A stretch of 64,000 nucleotides of DNA from Halostella litorea. GTDB lineage: Archaea; Halobacteriota; Halobacteria; Halobacteriales; Natronoarchaeaceae. Positions 1 through 10,327 of the stretch are shown one piece after another. The stretch spans positions 175,223 through 239,222 of the forward strand of contig NZ_ML214300.1 in assembly GCF_004785955.1 (NCBI RefSeq). The letters run 5' to 3'. How positions within the stretch are numbered: position 1 is the first letter of the stretch; every line of letters begins with the position of its first letter. The position numbers and the translations under genes are program-made. The notes under the pieces are model-generated. The model saw nothing but the letters and a program-made list of their open reading frames with translations. It did not search any database and was not told where the DNA came from.

Positions 1-81
1 ATCCTCGTCCACGGCACGACGGCGACGCCCGTGGTGAAGTACCTCGAAGCGCGGGCGTCGGCCCGGATGGAAAACGGTTAA
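1..81 (+). CDS. C-terminal end of an unidentified protein (partial)
   Basis: The window opens inside a reading frame that gives 26 residues ending in ARMENG before a TAA stop at 79-81. The next gene starts 25 nt later on the same strand, so the two may be co-transcribed. The visible piece contains HGTTATPVVKYLEARA, which I could not assign to a family with any confidence. The 5' part lies outside the window. Confidence 0.6.
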   Translation: MLVHGTTATPVVKYLEARASARMENG

Positions 82-106
82 CGACAGCGCCCCCCACCGG
101 GGTGTA

Positions 107-937
107 ATGAGCGACGACGCCGCGAGCGCCTTCGTGCCGGGCCACGTCACGGGGTTTTTCACGCCCCACGAGCACGACGACCCGACGAAGGCCGGGTCGC
201 AGGGTGCGGGACTGACGCTGTCGGACGGCGTGACGGTGCGGGTCCGCCCCGCCGACCGGACGGAGGTGTACCTCGACGACGCGAGCATCGGGATGGAGCC
301 CGTCGAGCGGGTGCTGGACGCGCTGGAGGTGTCGGCGCAGGTGTCGGCCGAGTCCGACCTGCCGCTTGGCTCGGGCTTTGGCGTCTCCGGCGCGATGGCG
401 CTGGGGACGGCGCTGGCCGCGAACCGCGCGTTCTCGCGGAAGCTCTCGGAGAACGAGCTGATAACTATCGCCCACGGCGCGGAGGTCCAGTCGGGTACGG
501 GGCTGGGCGACGTGGTCGCACAGGCCCGCGGCGGCGTCCCGCTCCGCCTCGAACCCGGCGCGCCGGCCGAGAACCTGCTGGACGGCATCCCCCGCGAGGC
601 GCGGGTCGAGTACGTCACGTTCGGCGAACTCCCGACCGAGGACGTGATCGGCGGGAACACCGAGGCGCTCGGCGCGGCCGGCGAGCGGGCGCTCTCCCGG
701 GTCGTCCGCGAGCCGACGCTGACGAGTTTCATCTACGCGTCGCGGCGGTTCGCCCGCGAGGCTGGCCTGCTGACCGAGACGGTCCGGGACGCCGTACAGG
801 ACGTGAGCGAGGCCGGCGGCGAGGCGTCGATGGCGATGCTCGGCGAGACGGTGTTCGCGCTCGGCACCGGCCTCTCGGACGCCGGCTACGACCCCGAGGT
901 CTGTAGAACCCATCCCGCCGGTGCGACCGTGCGGTGA
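107..937 (+). CDS. Pantoate kinase (PoK), GHMP kinase family
   Basis: This 276-residue protein matches archaeal pantoate kinase, which phosphorylates pantoate with ATP in the archaeal CoA pathway and so replaces the bacterial order of PanC then CoaA. The N-terminal segment SAFVPGHVTGFF (residues 8-19) and the glycine-rich GHMP motif LPLGSGFGVSGA (85-96) are typical, and HGAEVQSGTGLGDVVAQARGG follows. The start is ATG at 107 with a GGGGTG Shine-Dalgarno-like run just upstream. The partner enzyme, 4-phosphopantoate-beta-alanine ligase, lies 3 kb downstream on the same strand, which supports the call. A T-rich tract around 958-968 probably ends this transcript. Confidence 0.9.
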   Translation: MSDDAASAFVPGHVTGFFTPHEHDDPTKAGSQGAGLTLSDGVTVRVRPADRTEVYLDDASIGMEPVERVLDALEVSAQVSAESDLPLGSGFGVSGAMALGTALAANRAFSRKLSENELITIAHGAEVQSGTGLGDVVAQARGGVPLRLEPGAPAENLLDGIPREARVEYVTFGELPTEDVIGGNTEALGAAGERALSRVVREPTLTSFIYASRRFAREAGLLTETVRDAVQDVSEAGGEASMAMLGETVFALGTGLSDAGYDPEVCRTHPAGATVR

Positions 938-1037
938 ACGACCGAACCGGTCGGTCGCTTTACTTTTCAAAACCTGTTGGTTGAATTATCAACGGGAATT
1001 AATACACCCATACCCGTGACACAACCTGTGAGTCAAC
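938..1037. promoter_or_regulatory. Intergenic terminator/promoter region with a GTTGA-ATTA-TCAAC dyad
   Basis: The gap between pantoate kinase and the repeat protein holds a T-rich tract (about 958-968) suited to archaeal termination. It also holds a perfect 5-bp inverted repeat GTTGA/TCAAC with a 4-nt centre (980-993) and a TATA-like TTAATAC (999-1005) about 35 nt before the GTG start at 1038. The dyad sits directly upstream of the TATA-like box, where a regulator could act. This is inferred from position only. Confidence 0.4.
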
Positions 1038-3836
1038 GTGGCACAGGCTGACGTTCGGCCGGGGCGGCTGTTCCGGCTGTACGAGCGGTACGTGGGGGAA
1101 CCGGATTCCGAGAAGGACGTGTACGGCTACTGGCTGTTCATCGCGGGCTATCTCGTGAGCTTCGCCGGCATCGGGCTGTTCCTGTCCGGCCTGCCGAACC
1201 AGGGGGTAGACGGCGTCAACATCTTCTACTGGCGGCTTTCCGTCTCGCTGGCCGCCTTCGGCATGCCGCTTGCGATGCTCGGCATCGTGTTGCTGTTGCC
1301 CGTGCGGTGGCGGGGCGTCGAGGTGACGCTGGGGGGTGCGGCGATATCGATGGCCGGCGTGCTGGCGTTCGTGTGGGCCTACCCGCAGCACTGGCGGAGC
1401 GGGATGGACTACACCAGCGAGATCGTGGCGGTGTACACCGTCGGGATCGCCGTCATGGCCGGCGTGGCGGTGCTGGTGCCGGTCGTCACCGGCAAGCAGG
1501 GGATGTTCGTCGAGGACGAACTGTTGAACCTCGCGGACCAGCCGCCGGTGATGGTCGGCGAGGCGACCGCGGGCACGCTGTTCAGCGTGTTCCGCACGCC
1601 CGAGAAGGACTGGACGTGGCGCGCGATCCAGCAGGACGCCGTCGCCGACAGCACGCGCGCGGCCGGGAGCCGGACCGCCGCCCGCGAGTCCGTCGAGGAG
1701 GTGCGGGAACTCGTCAACCGGGCGGGGCTGCTGGAGATCACCACCGCCGCCTTCCGGCTGTACGAGGACGACGACGAGTGGCGGTGGGTGCTGATGAGCG
1801 AGGACGGCGGCGTCGTCGCCGAGAGCGGGACCACGTACGGTGCCCGCGACGGCGTCGAGCGGTCGGTGAGCTTCACCAAGGACAGCGCGCCCGACGCGCC
1901 GCTCATCGAGATCGATGGCGCGGCGGTCGACTACTACCGCGAGGGCGACGACTGGCGTTGGCGGCTCGTCGACGAGGACCGCGACCAGCTCGCCACGGAC
2001 GTCGGGCCGCACGCGGACCGCGACGCCGCCGAGGCGGCGGTGGACGGGATGCAGTCGCTGCTGCCCGACGCGCGCGTCCTCGCGCTGGAGGGCGTCGGCG
2101 CGGAGCTGTACGAGGACGGCGACGACTGGCGCTGGCGGCTCGTCGACGACGACGACGAGGAGATCGCCGCCAGCGCGGCGGCGTTCGACGCCCGCCGGCT
2201 CGCCGAGTCGTCGGTCGACGGCCTGCTTGAGGGCGTCGCCGACGCGACGCTGGTCGAGCGGGGCCGCGCCGGCTACGAGGTGTACGCCGACGGCAACGGC
2301 TGGGCGTGGCGGCTGCTCGACGCCGACGACGCGGTCGTCGCCCGCAACCACGAGCGCGCCGAAGACGCCGCGACGCTCTCGGCCCGGGCGCGGGCCATGG
2401 CGAACACGGCGGCCGACGCCGAGGTGGTGACGATAGACGGCGCGGACTACGAGGTGTACCCCGGCGACGACGGCTGGCACTGGCGGTTCGTCACCGAGGA
2501 CCGCACGGTCGTCGCCGACCGCGAGGGCGGCTACGAGACGCCCGAGGAGGCCCGCGAGGTGATCGAGACGGTCCGCGAGCAGGCCTCCGAGGCCGACCTC
2601 ATCGAGTTCGAGACCGCCGCGTTCCAGCAGTACCAGACGGACGACGACCAGTGGCGCTGGCGGCTCATCGACGAGGGCGGCGCGGTGCTGGCCGACAGCG
2701 GTCAGGCCTACGACTCCAAGGCCGGCGCGGGCGACGCGATGCAGACGCTGAAGGACACCGCGCCCGACGCCGAGATCCTGGAGATAGAGACCGCCGCGTT
2801 CGAGCTGATCCGCACCGACGACGGCGGGTGGCGCTGGCGGCTCATCGACGAGGGGGGCTACCTGATCGCCGAGGGCGCGTCGACGCACCCGAGCCGGCAG
2901 GCCGCCCGCGAGGCGATGGACCTGCTGGTCGACCTCTCGCCGGACGCCGCCGTGCGCGAGATGGCCGCCCCCGTCTTCCAGCTGTACGCCGACGACGACT
3001 GGGAGTGGCGGTACGTCACCGTCGACAACCGGACGATCGCCGACGCCGCCGAGTCGCGGGGCACCCGCGACGACGCGGCCGCCCACGTCGAGGAGGTGCG
3101 CGAGGCGGCGGCGGACGCGCCCGTCGACGAGGTCGACGCCTACGCCGTCGAACTCGACCGGGACGGCGAGGAGTGGGCCTGGCGCGTGTTCGACACGGCC
3201 CGCGACGAGGTGGCGACCGGGTCGCGGCGCTACGAGCGCCGGGAGGACGCCGTCGCCGACGTCGAGACCGTCCGCCGCGGCGCGGAGACCGCGCCGATCT
3301 TCGAGATAGAGTCCGCCGCCGTCCGGGTGGTTCAGGACGACGACGGCTACGGCTGGGTGCTCATCGACGCCGAGCGCGAGACGTACGCCCGGAGCGGCCG
3401 GCGCTACGGGACGCGGGCGGACGTGCTCGACGCCGTCGAGCGCCTGCAGGACCTCGCGCCCGAGGCGACCTCGGTGAACTTCGACGACGCCGGCTTCGAG
3501 CCGTTCCGGGCCGACGACGGCTGGCGCTGGCGGCTGCTCGACGAGGACGAGCGGGCCGTCGCGGTTGGTGCGACGCCGTACGACGACCGCGACGCCGCGG
3601 TTGAGCGGATCGAGGAGATCCGCAACCTCGTCGCCGGCGCGAGCGTGCTGGAGATAGACGACCCGGCCTTCGAACTCCACTACAAGGACGACGGCTGGAT
3701 CTGGCGGCTCGTCGACGCCGACGGGAACTCGCTGGCGCGGAGCATCGAGGTGTACCCGACCCGCGGGGAGGCACGCGAGGCGATGCAGACGCTGAAGGAC
3801 CAGGCCCCCGAGGGCCACGTCACCGTCGCGCAGTAG
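1038..3836 (+). CDS. Membrane protein with about 13 tandem YegP/DUF1508-like repeats
   Basis: The 932-residue protein starts with about four membrane helices in residues 28-155, then runs as a string of units of roughly 57 residues from about residue 185 to the end. Each unit carries a W-x-W-R-[LFV]-[VIL]-[DT]-[EDA] core such as DDWRWRLVDED or GGWRWRLIDEG. I count 13 cores; the first and the tenth from the N-terminus (EEWAWRVFD) are among the more divergent. The core resembles the DUF1508/YegP fold found in haloarchaeal HVO_2922-type proteins, and the N-terminal part resembles haloarchaeal DUF7139 proteins. The start is GTG at 1038. The protein lies between the two CoA biosynthesis genes, but nothing in it suggests an enzyme of that pathway. 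The molecular role is unknown. Confidence 0.8.
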   Translation: MAQADVRPGRLFRLYERYVGEPDSEKDVYGYWLFIAGYLVSFAGIGLFLSGLPNQGVDGVNIFYWRLSVSLAAFGMPLAMLGIVLLLPVRWRGVEVTLGGAAISMAGVLAFVWAYPQHWRSGMDYTSEIVAVYTVGIAVMAGVAVLVPVVTGKQGMFVEDELLNLADQPPVMVGEATAGTLFSVFRTPEKDWTWRAIQQDAVADSTRAAGSRTAARESVEEVRELVNRAGLLEITTAAFRLYEDDDEWRWVLMSEDGGVVAESGTTYGARDGVERSVSFTKDSAPDAPLIEIDGAAVDYYREGDDWRWRLVDEDRDQLATDVGPHADRDAAEAAVDGMQSLLPDARVLALEGVGAELYEDGDDWRWRLVDDDDEEIAASAAAFDARRLAESSVDGLLEGVADATLVERGRAGYEVYADGNGWAWRLLDADDAVVARNHERAEDAATLSARARAMANTAADAEVVTIDGADYEVYPGDDGWHWRFVTEDRTVVADREGGYETPEEAREVIETVREQASEADLIEFETAAFQQYQTDDDQWRWRLIDEGGAVLADSGQAYDSKAGAGDAMQTLKDTAPDAEILEIETAAFELIRTDDGGWRWRLIDEGGYLIAEGASTHPSRQAAREAMDLLVDLSPDAAVREMAAPVFQLYADDDWEWRYVTVDNRTIADAAESRGTRDDAAAHVEEVREAAADAPVDEVDAYAVELDRDGEEWAWRVFDTARDEVATGSRRYERREDAVADVETVRRGAETAPIFEIESAAVRVVQDDDGYGWVLIDAERETYARSGRRYGTRADVLDAVERLQDLAPEATSVNFDDAGFEPFRADDGWRWRLLDEDERAVAVGATPYDDRDAAVERIEEIRNLVAGASVLEIDDPAFELHYKDDGWIWRLVDADGNSLARSIEVYPTRGEAREAMQTLKDQAPEGHVTVAQ

Positions 3837-3846
3837 CGCCGGGATC

Positions 3847-3860
3847 GCGGGGCTTTTTTC
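3847..3860 (+). terminator. T-tract terminator after the repeat protein
   Basis: A GC-rich stretch leads into six consecutive T residues (3854-3859), 18 nt after the stop of the repeat protein and 23 nt before the next start. This is the usual archaeal intrinsic terminator form. No strong hairpin is needed or seen. Confidence 0.5.
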
Positions 3861-3882
3861 GGCTGACCGCACACGTTCGCGC

Positions 3883-4662
3883 GTGAGCGACGACAGCGTG
3901 CCCGCGGAGGTCGAGGAGGAGAGCGAGATCCCCGCCGACCACCCGCGGTACGAGGACCTGATCAGCCGCCACCGCATCGAGCGGGGGATCGAGGAGGGCA
4001 TCACCCACCTCCAGGGGATGCACGCGGAGGGCCGGGGGAGCGCCTTCGACTACCTGCTCGGCGAGGAGACGATCCCGACTGCCGACGCCGCCGAGCGGGC
4101 CGCCGCCGCCCACCTCCTGCTGGCCGACCACCCGGTGCTGTCGGTGAACGGCAACGTCGCGGCGCTGGTGCCCGAGGAGATGGTCGACCTGGCCGAGGCC
4201 GTCGACGCCGACCTCGAGGTGAACCTGTTCAACCGGACCGAGGAGCGCGTCGCGGCGATCGCCGACCACCTCCGGGCCCACGGCGCGACCGACGTGAAGG
4301 GGCTGACCGCCGACGCGCGGATCCCCGGGCTGGACCACGAGCGCGCGAAGGTCGACGCCGACGGGATCGCCGCCGCCGACGCGGTGCTCGTCCCGCTGGA
4401 GGACGGCGACCGCGCGGAGGCGCTGGGCGAGATGGGCAAGACCGAGATCGTGATCGACCTGAACCCGCTGTCGCGGTCGCCACAGGTCGCCGCCGTCCCG
4501 ATCGTCGACAACGTGCTCCGGGCGGTGCCGAACATCGCGGCCCACGCCCGCGATCTGGCCGACGCCGGCGAGGACGAACTGCAGGCGATCGTCGCCGAGT
4601 TCGACGCCGACGAGGCGCTCCGGGCCGCCGAGGAGCGCATCCGCTCGGGCGACCTCCGCTGA
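3883..4662 (+). CDS. 4-phosphopantoate-beta-alanine ligase (phosphopantothenate synthetase, DUF137)
   Basis: This 259-residue protein belongs to the archaeal phosphopantothenate synthetase family, which joins 4-phosphopantoate and beta-alanine using ATP. Recognisable segments are SVNGNVAAL (87-95), NLFNRTEER (114-122) and DLNPLSRSP (192-200) followed by VPIVDNVLRAVPN. The start is GTG at 3883, just after a T-tract terminator. Together with the pantoate kinase at 107-937 it supplies the archaeal route to phosphopantothenate. Its 3' end meets the convergent DUF2243 gene with a single base between stops. Confidence 0.92.
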   Translation: MSDDSVPAEVEEESEIPADHPRYEDLISRHRIERGIEEGITHLQGMHAEGRGSAFDYLLGEETIPTADAAERAAAAHLLLADHPVLSVNGNVAALVPEEMVDLAEAVDADLEVNLFNRTEERVAAIADHLRAHGATDVKGLTADARIPGLDHERAKVDADGIAAADAVLVPLEDGDRAEALGEMGKTEIVIDLNPLSRSPQVAAVPIVDNVLRAVPNIAAHARDLADAGEDELQAIVAEFDADEALRAAEERIRSGDLR

Positions 4663-4663
4663 G

Positions 4664-5188
4664 TCACGCCGGGCCGTCGGTTCCCCCACCGCTCGCCGAC
4701 GCGCCGGAGCGGACGAGGAGCCAGCCCCCGGCAAGGAACGCCGCGCCCCACACCAGGAACGCGACGTCCCACAGCAAGGGGCCGCCCGGCCCGTCCGGGC
4801 GGACGTGGTGGACGCCGAGGATCTGGTGGTTCACGGTCCCCTCGACGAGGTTGAACAGCCCCCAGCCCGCGACGACGGCCCCGACCAGCGTCCGGCCGGC
4901 CGGTCGGTCGGGGACGCGACCCCGGGCGCGCCACAGGAGGGCCACACCCGCGACGGTGAACGCGTACGTCGCCGCGTGGAACAGCCCGTCCGCGAGGACG
5001 TTCAGCCGCAGGTCGCGGGCGACCGTCGGGTCGGGATGGGAGGAGAGCATGTGGTGCCACTGGAGTATCTGGTGGACCACGATGCCGTCGAAGAAGCCGC
5101 CCAGCCCGAGGCCGAGAACGACGCCCGCACGGACCAGCGGCTTCGCTGCGGACGGCACGCCGAGCGGTCCGGTCGACGGGCGTCCCAT
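4664..5188 (-). CDS. DUF2243 family membrane protein
   Basis: A 174-residue polytopic protein with four predicted membrane helices. Two histidine-rich repeats, GFFDGIVVHQILQWHH (31-46) and NLVEGTVNHQILGVHH (113-128), identify DUF2243. The duplicated pattern of conserved His within membrane segments suggests metal or haem ligation, but the family has no proven function that I know. I chose the ATG at 5188. The longer frame to 5350 adds a region without helices that runs under the neighbouring promoter. Confidence 0.8.
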   Translation of the reverse strand: MGRPSTGPLGVPSAAKPLVRAGVVLGLGLGGFFDGIVVHQILQWHHMLSSHPDPTVARDLRLNVLADGLFHAATYAFTVAGVALLWRARGRVPDRPAGRTLVGAVVAGWGLFNLVEGTVNHQILGVHHVRPDGPGGPLLWDVAFLVWGAAFLAGGWLLVRSGASASGGGTDGPA

Positions 5189-5361
5189 CGCCCGACGTAC
5201 CACGCGCCGGCGAAAAAGCGTACGCGTTCGCCCGGCCGTCGTTCGGGACGCTCCCGCCGACGCGGCCCCGGTTTCGGTCTCCGTACCGGTATATAGTGTT
5301 AGGGAGAGAACGGTCGAATAATAGAAGGGTTTATCATGTGACCGTCTCACACCATGGCTGC

Positions 5362-7488
5362 ATGCGACGAGTAGCAGTTCTCGCAGTAGTATCGCTTCTG
5401 GTCGTCGCGGGGGCCGCGCCCGCGGCGGCGGCCGCGACGCCGGCCGCGACGGAGCCGGTGGCCACGGGGGACGCCGCCGACTCGCCCGTCGCGAGCACAG
5501 GCGTCGCCGCGAACAACACCACGGTGACGCTGTTGACGTACAACGACATACAGACCGCCGTCGTCCAGAACGGAACGACGCCGCGGATGGTGTCGCTGAT
5601 CGATCAGCGGCGGGCCGCCCACGACAACCCGACCGTGCTGATAGGGGGCGGCGACCAGGTCAGCCCGCACTCGCTGTCGCCGATCAGCCAGTGGCGGACG
5701 CCGGTCGACGTGCTGAACGTCCTCGAACCGGACGCCGAGGTGATCGGGAACCACGACCTCGACTACGGCTTCGAGCCGGTCTCGGAGTTCTCGAACGCCT
5801 CGGAGTTCCCGTGGCTGATGGCGAACATCGTCCAGGAGGACTCGGGCGAACCGATCCCTGGCACCGAGCCGTACACCGTCATCGAGCGTGACGGCGTCCG
5901 CGTCGGCGTGATCGGCGTCGCGGACGAGAAGATCAAGTCCAAGACGGCGGTGGACTTCGACGAGCAGGGGTACGAGCTCCGCGACCACGTCGAGACTTCC
6001 AGCGAGTACGCCACCCAGCTGAAAGAGGAGGAGAACGTCGACGTGGTCGTCGTCTCGGCCCACCTCGGCGTGCCAGTCGCCAAGGAGATAGCCAACGGCA
6101 CCGAGAACGTCGACGCCATCGTCGTCGGCGACGACGAGATAGAGTACCCGCCCCAGGAGACGGGCGGCTCGGTGATCGTCGAGGCCGAGGCCCGCGCACA
6201 GCACGTCGGCGAGGTCAACCTCACCGTCAGCGACGGCGAGGTCGTCGACTGGAACGGCAGCCTGCTCGACGTGACCGAGAACGTCAGCTACGACGAGGAG
6301 ACCGCCCAGCTCATCGAGAGCGCGCGGGCCGACCAGCTCTCGACCGTCCTCGGCGAGACCGACGTCGCGCTCGACGCGCAGTTCTCCTCGAACTACCACG
6401 ACGAGACGAACTACGGCAACCTGATCACCGACGCGTTCCGGTGGAAGACGGACTCGCAGGTCGCCATCACGAACGCCGGCGGCATCCGCTCTGACGGGGT
6501 GTACGGCCCCGGAAACCTGACCGCGGGCGACGTGTACAGCGTCCTGCCGTTCGGCAACACGCTGGTCGAGGTCGAACTCACCGGCGCGGAGATAAAGCAA
6601 CTGCTCGCCAGCCAGGTCATCACCCTGGAGAGCGAGACGGGCCAGCAGTACGGCGCGGAGGCCCAGTTGCAGGTCAGCGGGGTCACCTACGAGTGGGTCG
6701 GCCACGAGAACGCCAGCCCGCAGATCCGCGACGTCCGGATCAACGGTGAGCCCCTGGAGGAAGACGAGACTTACACCGTGACCGTCAACTCCTACATGAA
6801 GGGGTGGGACGGCTCCGTGCTGGAGAACGCGACCGTCGTCGAGGAGACCAAGACCCTCTACGGCACCGCGGTCGCGGAGTACGTCCAGACCCAGGGCACC
6901 GTCGCGCCCGAGGGCAACGACCGCATCCGCCGGCTCGACCGCGAACTCGACACCGCCGAGGCGACGCTCGACGGCGAGGGCGAGGTGACGGTGAGCTACG
7001 ACCTGCCCGAGGCCGTGGAATCCGTCAACGAGAGCACCGTCCGCGCGACGACCGCCGCCAACGCGACGGTCGCACCGACGGACGTCTCCGTCGCCGACGG
7101 CACGCTCGAACTAACCTTCGCCGACGGCGACCTGCAGTCGCTGTCCGAGTACGGCGGCGACGTGCAGGTGTACGCGGCCTACGAGGACGCCGAGTACAAC
7201 CGCTCGTACTTCGACGCCTCGGTGCTGAACGTCGAGATAAACACCACCGTCGACGACGGGAACGACGGGTCGGACGGGAGCGACGAGTCCGATGAAAGCG
7301 ACGGCGGCTCCGAGGACAGCGGGTCCGACGACGGCGACGATAGCGACGAGTCGGACGACTCCTCCGGCGGAAGCGACGAGACCACCACCGAGGAGGCGTC
7401 GACCGACCAGCCCGGGTTCGGGCCGGTCGTCGCCATCGCCGCGCTGGTGCTTTCGCTCGTCGGCCTCTCCGCACGCCGGCGGGACTGA
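5362..7488 (+). CDS. Secreted 5'-nucleotidase/metallophosphatase-like surface protein with PGF-CTERM
   Basis: The 708-residue product begins with a Sec signal (MRRVAVLAVVSLLVVAGAAP). It then has a calcineurin-like phosphoesterase domain (about 54-300) and a 5'-nucleotidase C-terminal domain with NAGGIRSDG near 372 and LPFGNTLV near 394. After these come a beta-rich region, an acidic Ser/Asp linker (about 628-680) and a C-terminal PGF-CTERM signal: PGFGP, a hydrophobic helix and RRRD. PGF-CTERM proteins are processed and lipid-anchored by archaeosortase A, which is encoded at 54044-55006. The metal site looks degenerate: the first motif is NDIQT where NDxHG is usual, and GGHxH is replaced by VGDDE (255-259), while GGD, GNHD and AHLG remain. 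A GTG at 5338 is an alternative start. Confidence 0.85.
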   Translation: MRRVAVLAVVSLLVVAGAAPAAAAATPAATEPVATGDAADSPVASTGVAANNTTVTLLTYNDIQTAVVQNGTTPRMVSLIDQRRAAHDNPTVLIGGGDQVSPHSLSPISQWRTPVDVLNVLEPDAEVIGNHDLDYGFEPVSEFSNASEFPWLMANIVQEDSGEPIPGTEPYTVIERDGVRVGVIGVADEKIKSKTAVDFDEQGYELRDHVETSSEYATQLKEEENVDVVVVSAHLGVPVAKEIANGTENVDAIVVGDDEIEYPPQETGGSVIVEAEARAQHVGEVNLTVSDGEVVDWNGSLLDVTENVSYDEETAQLIESARADQLSTVLGETDVALDAQFSSNYHDETNYGNLITDAFRWKTDSQVAITNAGGIRSDGVYGPGNLTAGDVYSVLPFGNTLVEVELTGAEIKQLLASQVITLESETGQQYGAEAQLQVSGVTYEWVGHENASPQIRDVRINGEPLEEDETYTVTVNSYMKGWDGSVLENATVVEETKTLYGTAVAEYVQTQGTVAPEGNDRIRRLDRELDTAEATLDGEGEVTVSYDLPEAVESVNESTVRATTAANATVAPTDVSVADGTLELTFADGDLQSLSEYGGDVQVYAAYEDAEYNRSYFDASVLNVEINTTVDDGNDGSDGSDESDESDGGSEDSGSDDGDDSDESDDSSGGSDETTTEEASTDQPGFGPVVAIAALVLSLVGLSARRRD

Positions 7489-8538
<1,050 letters not shown>

Positions 8539-8559
8539 CCCGCTAGCTTCTGACCACGG

Positions 8560-10323
8560 TCACCCCGCTGACCCGTCGGCCGACGCGTCGCGCGTCGATC
8601 CGACGGTCGGTTCGGGCTCGTCCGACGCGTCGGGGGCTACCCCCGTGATCTCGAACCGCGCGCCGCCGTCGCGGCCCTCCGTCACGGCGATGGACCAGCC
8701 GTGTGCCGTCGCGATCGATCGGACGATGGCGAGGCCGAAGCCGGTCCCGTCCGGCCGGGTCGAGTAGCCGTGTTCGAAGACGGCCTTGCGCTCGCCCTCG
8801 GGGATCCCATTCCCGTCGTCCGCGACGAAGAAGCCGTCGTCGAGCCGGCCGACCCGGACCGTCTCGCCGCCGTGCTCGACCGCGTTGCGGAACAGGTTCT
8901 CCAGCAGCGTCCGGAGGCGGGACGGGTCGGCGCGGACGTACACGTCCCCTTCGACAGCGTTTTCGAGCACCCCATCCCCGGTGTCGCTGGTCGACCACGC
9001 GTCCGCGACGACCGACCGCAGCGCCACGGTCTCGGGGTCGTCGATCGACTCCCCCTCCCGGGACAGCGTCAGGAGGTCCCCGATCGTCTCGTCGATCCGT
9101 TCGAGCGCGTCGAGGGCCTCCCGGTGGTGCTCCGGGTCCCCCGTCTCCTGGGCGAGTTCGACGTAGCCCGTGGCGACCGAAACCGGGTTCCGGAGGTCGT
9201 GTGAGAGCACGCTGGCGAAGCGTTCGAGCTGGTCGGTCTTGCGTTCGAGGTCGGACGCGTAGGCTTCCAGCTCCGACACGTCGCGGACGATCAGCCCGTA
9301 GCCGCGCGGTTCGCCGCCGCTCGCGACCTCGTGGGCGGTCACGCGCAGCGTCTGCCGCCCGCCGTCCGTCCTCCGGGTGATCGTCCCGGCGAACGGCGAC
9401 CGGTTCTCGACACCGTCCGGGAGCGGGTCGGGGTCGTCGTGCGCAAGCCCCCCGTCGGTCCCGGCGAGAAAGGACGGGTACACCTCCCCGATCCCGTCGC
9501 CCGCCCGGTTGGCCAGCCGCGGGAAGCGCTCCGCGGCGGTCTCGTTGAAGTCGACGATGCGCCCGTCGGCGTCGACGACGACGATGGCGTCGTCGATCGA
9601 GTCGAACAGCACGTCGCGGGCCAGCGGTGCCACGGCGAACACGCCGGTTCGGAACAGCGCGGCCGCGACGAGAACCCCGAAGAGTCCGGCGCCGTACACG
9701 CCGTACGTGAACCCCGGGAGCGGGGCGGCGCCGGTGATCCCGAGGAGGGCGGTGACGACGATGGCGGCCATTCCGACGACCAGCGCGAGCAACTGCCACA
9801 GGACGCCCCGCCGGGAGAACGGCAACGACCGGAACAGCAGGCCGAGGCCGGCCAACAGCTGGAGGTTGGTGACGACGATCAGCGCGTCCATGAGCCCGGA
9901 CCGGTGGTACACCGGATACCGGATCGGCTCGGTGACGACCCGAAAGTCGACGAGCAGCAGGTCGTGGACAGGATTCGTGAGAACCAGGGCGGCCGGGAGG
10001 ACCGCGGCAGCGGCGAGCGCGGTCCACACCGGTCCGGTCAGCCCGCTCTCCCGGCCGGTGTAGAACGCCGTGAACACGAGCCAGAGGGTCGGAGCCGCCA
10101 CCACGAACGCGTAGATCAGGTGGGTCGACGCGACCCGCAACGGCGTGGGCACCGCGCTCGAAAGCACTGCGGCGGCACAGAGCGCCATGAGAACGTGGAC
10201 GGCGAGAAGGACGATCAGCACCGTCCCCGCGCGGTCGTCGGTCCACCGACGGACCCACCACGCCGCGCCGCCCGAGGCGACGACCGTCAGAAGCAGCCCG
10301 AGGAGATGGGCGATATAGATCAC
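8560..10323 (-). CDS. Sensor histidine kinase, 7TM N-terminal domain, PAS, HisKA and HATPase
   Basis: The 587-residue protein has seven hydrophobic helices in the first 220 residues (histidine-kinase N-terminal 7TM type), then a PAS domain (about 235-345). The dimerisation region has the phospho-acceptor His375 in LSHDLRNPVS, followed by the ATPase domain with N box LFRNAVEHGG and the G boxes DDGNGIP and GTGFGLAIV. I prefer the GTG at 10323 because a TATA-like CTCTAACC lies 29 nt upstream and the hydrophobic region starts at once; an ATG at 10395 would add 24 residues. No response regulator gene is adjacent. A perfect inverted repeat lies between TATA and start. The kinase at 29464-31164 has the same domain order. 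Confidence 0.88.
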   Translation of the reverse strand: MIYIAHLLGLLLTVVASGGAAWWVRRWTDDRAGTVLIVLLAVHVLMALCAAAVLSSAVPTPLRVASTHLIYAFVVAAPTLWLVFTAFYTGRESGLTGPVWTALAAAAVLPAALVLTNPVHDLLLVDFRVVTEPIRYPVYHRSGLMDALIVVTNLQLLAGLGLLFRSLPFSRRGVLWQLLALVVGMAAIVVTALLGITGAAPLPGFTYGVYGAGLFGVLVAAALFRTGVFAVAPLARDVLFDSIDDAIVVVDADGRIVDFNETAAERFPRLANRAGDGIGEVYPSFLAGTDGGLAHDDPDPLPDGVENRSPFAGTITRRTDGGRQTLRVTAHEVASGGEPRGYGLIVRDVSELEAYASDLERKTDQLERFASVLSHDLRNPVSVATGYVELAQETGDPEHHREALDALERIDETIGDLLTLSREGESIDDPETVALRSVVADAWSTSDTGDGVLENAVEGDVYVRADPSRLRTLLENLFRNAVEHGGETVRVGRLDDGFFVADDGNGIPEGERKAVFEHGYSTRPDGTGFGLAIVRSIATAHGWSIAVTEGRDGGARFEITGVAPDASDEPEPTVGSTRDASADGSAG

Positions 10324-10327
10324 GGAT

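Noticed and set aside
999-4004. A 1001-codon open frame on the minus strand opposite the YegP-repeat gene
   Set aside because: Its repeats are the mirror of the plus-strand repeats, the composition is Arg/Val/Leu/Pro-rich rather than acidic, and it has no domain. It is a shadow frame caused by GC-rich codons.
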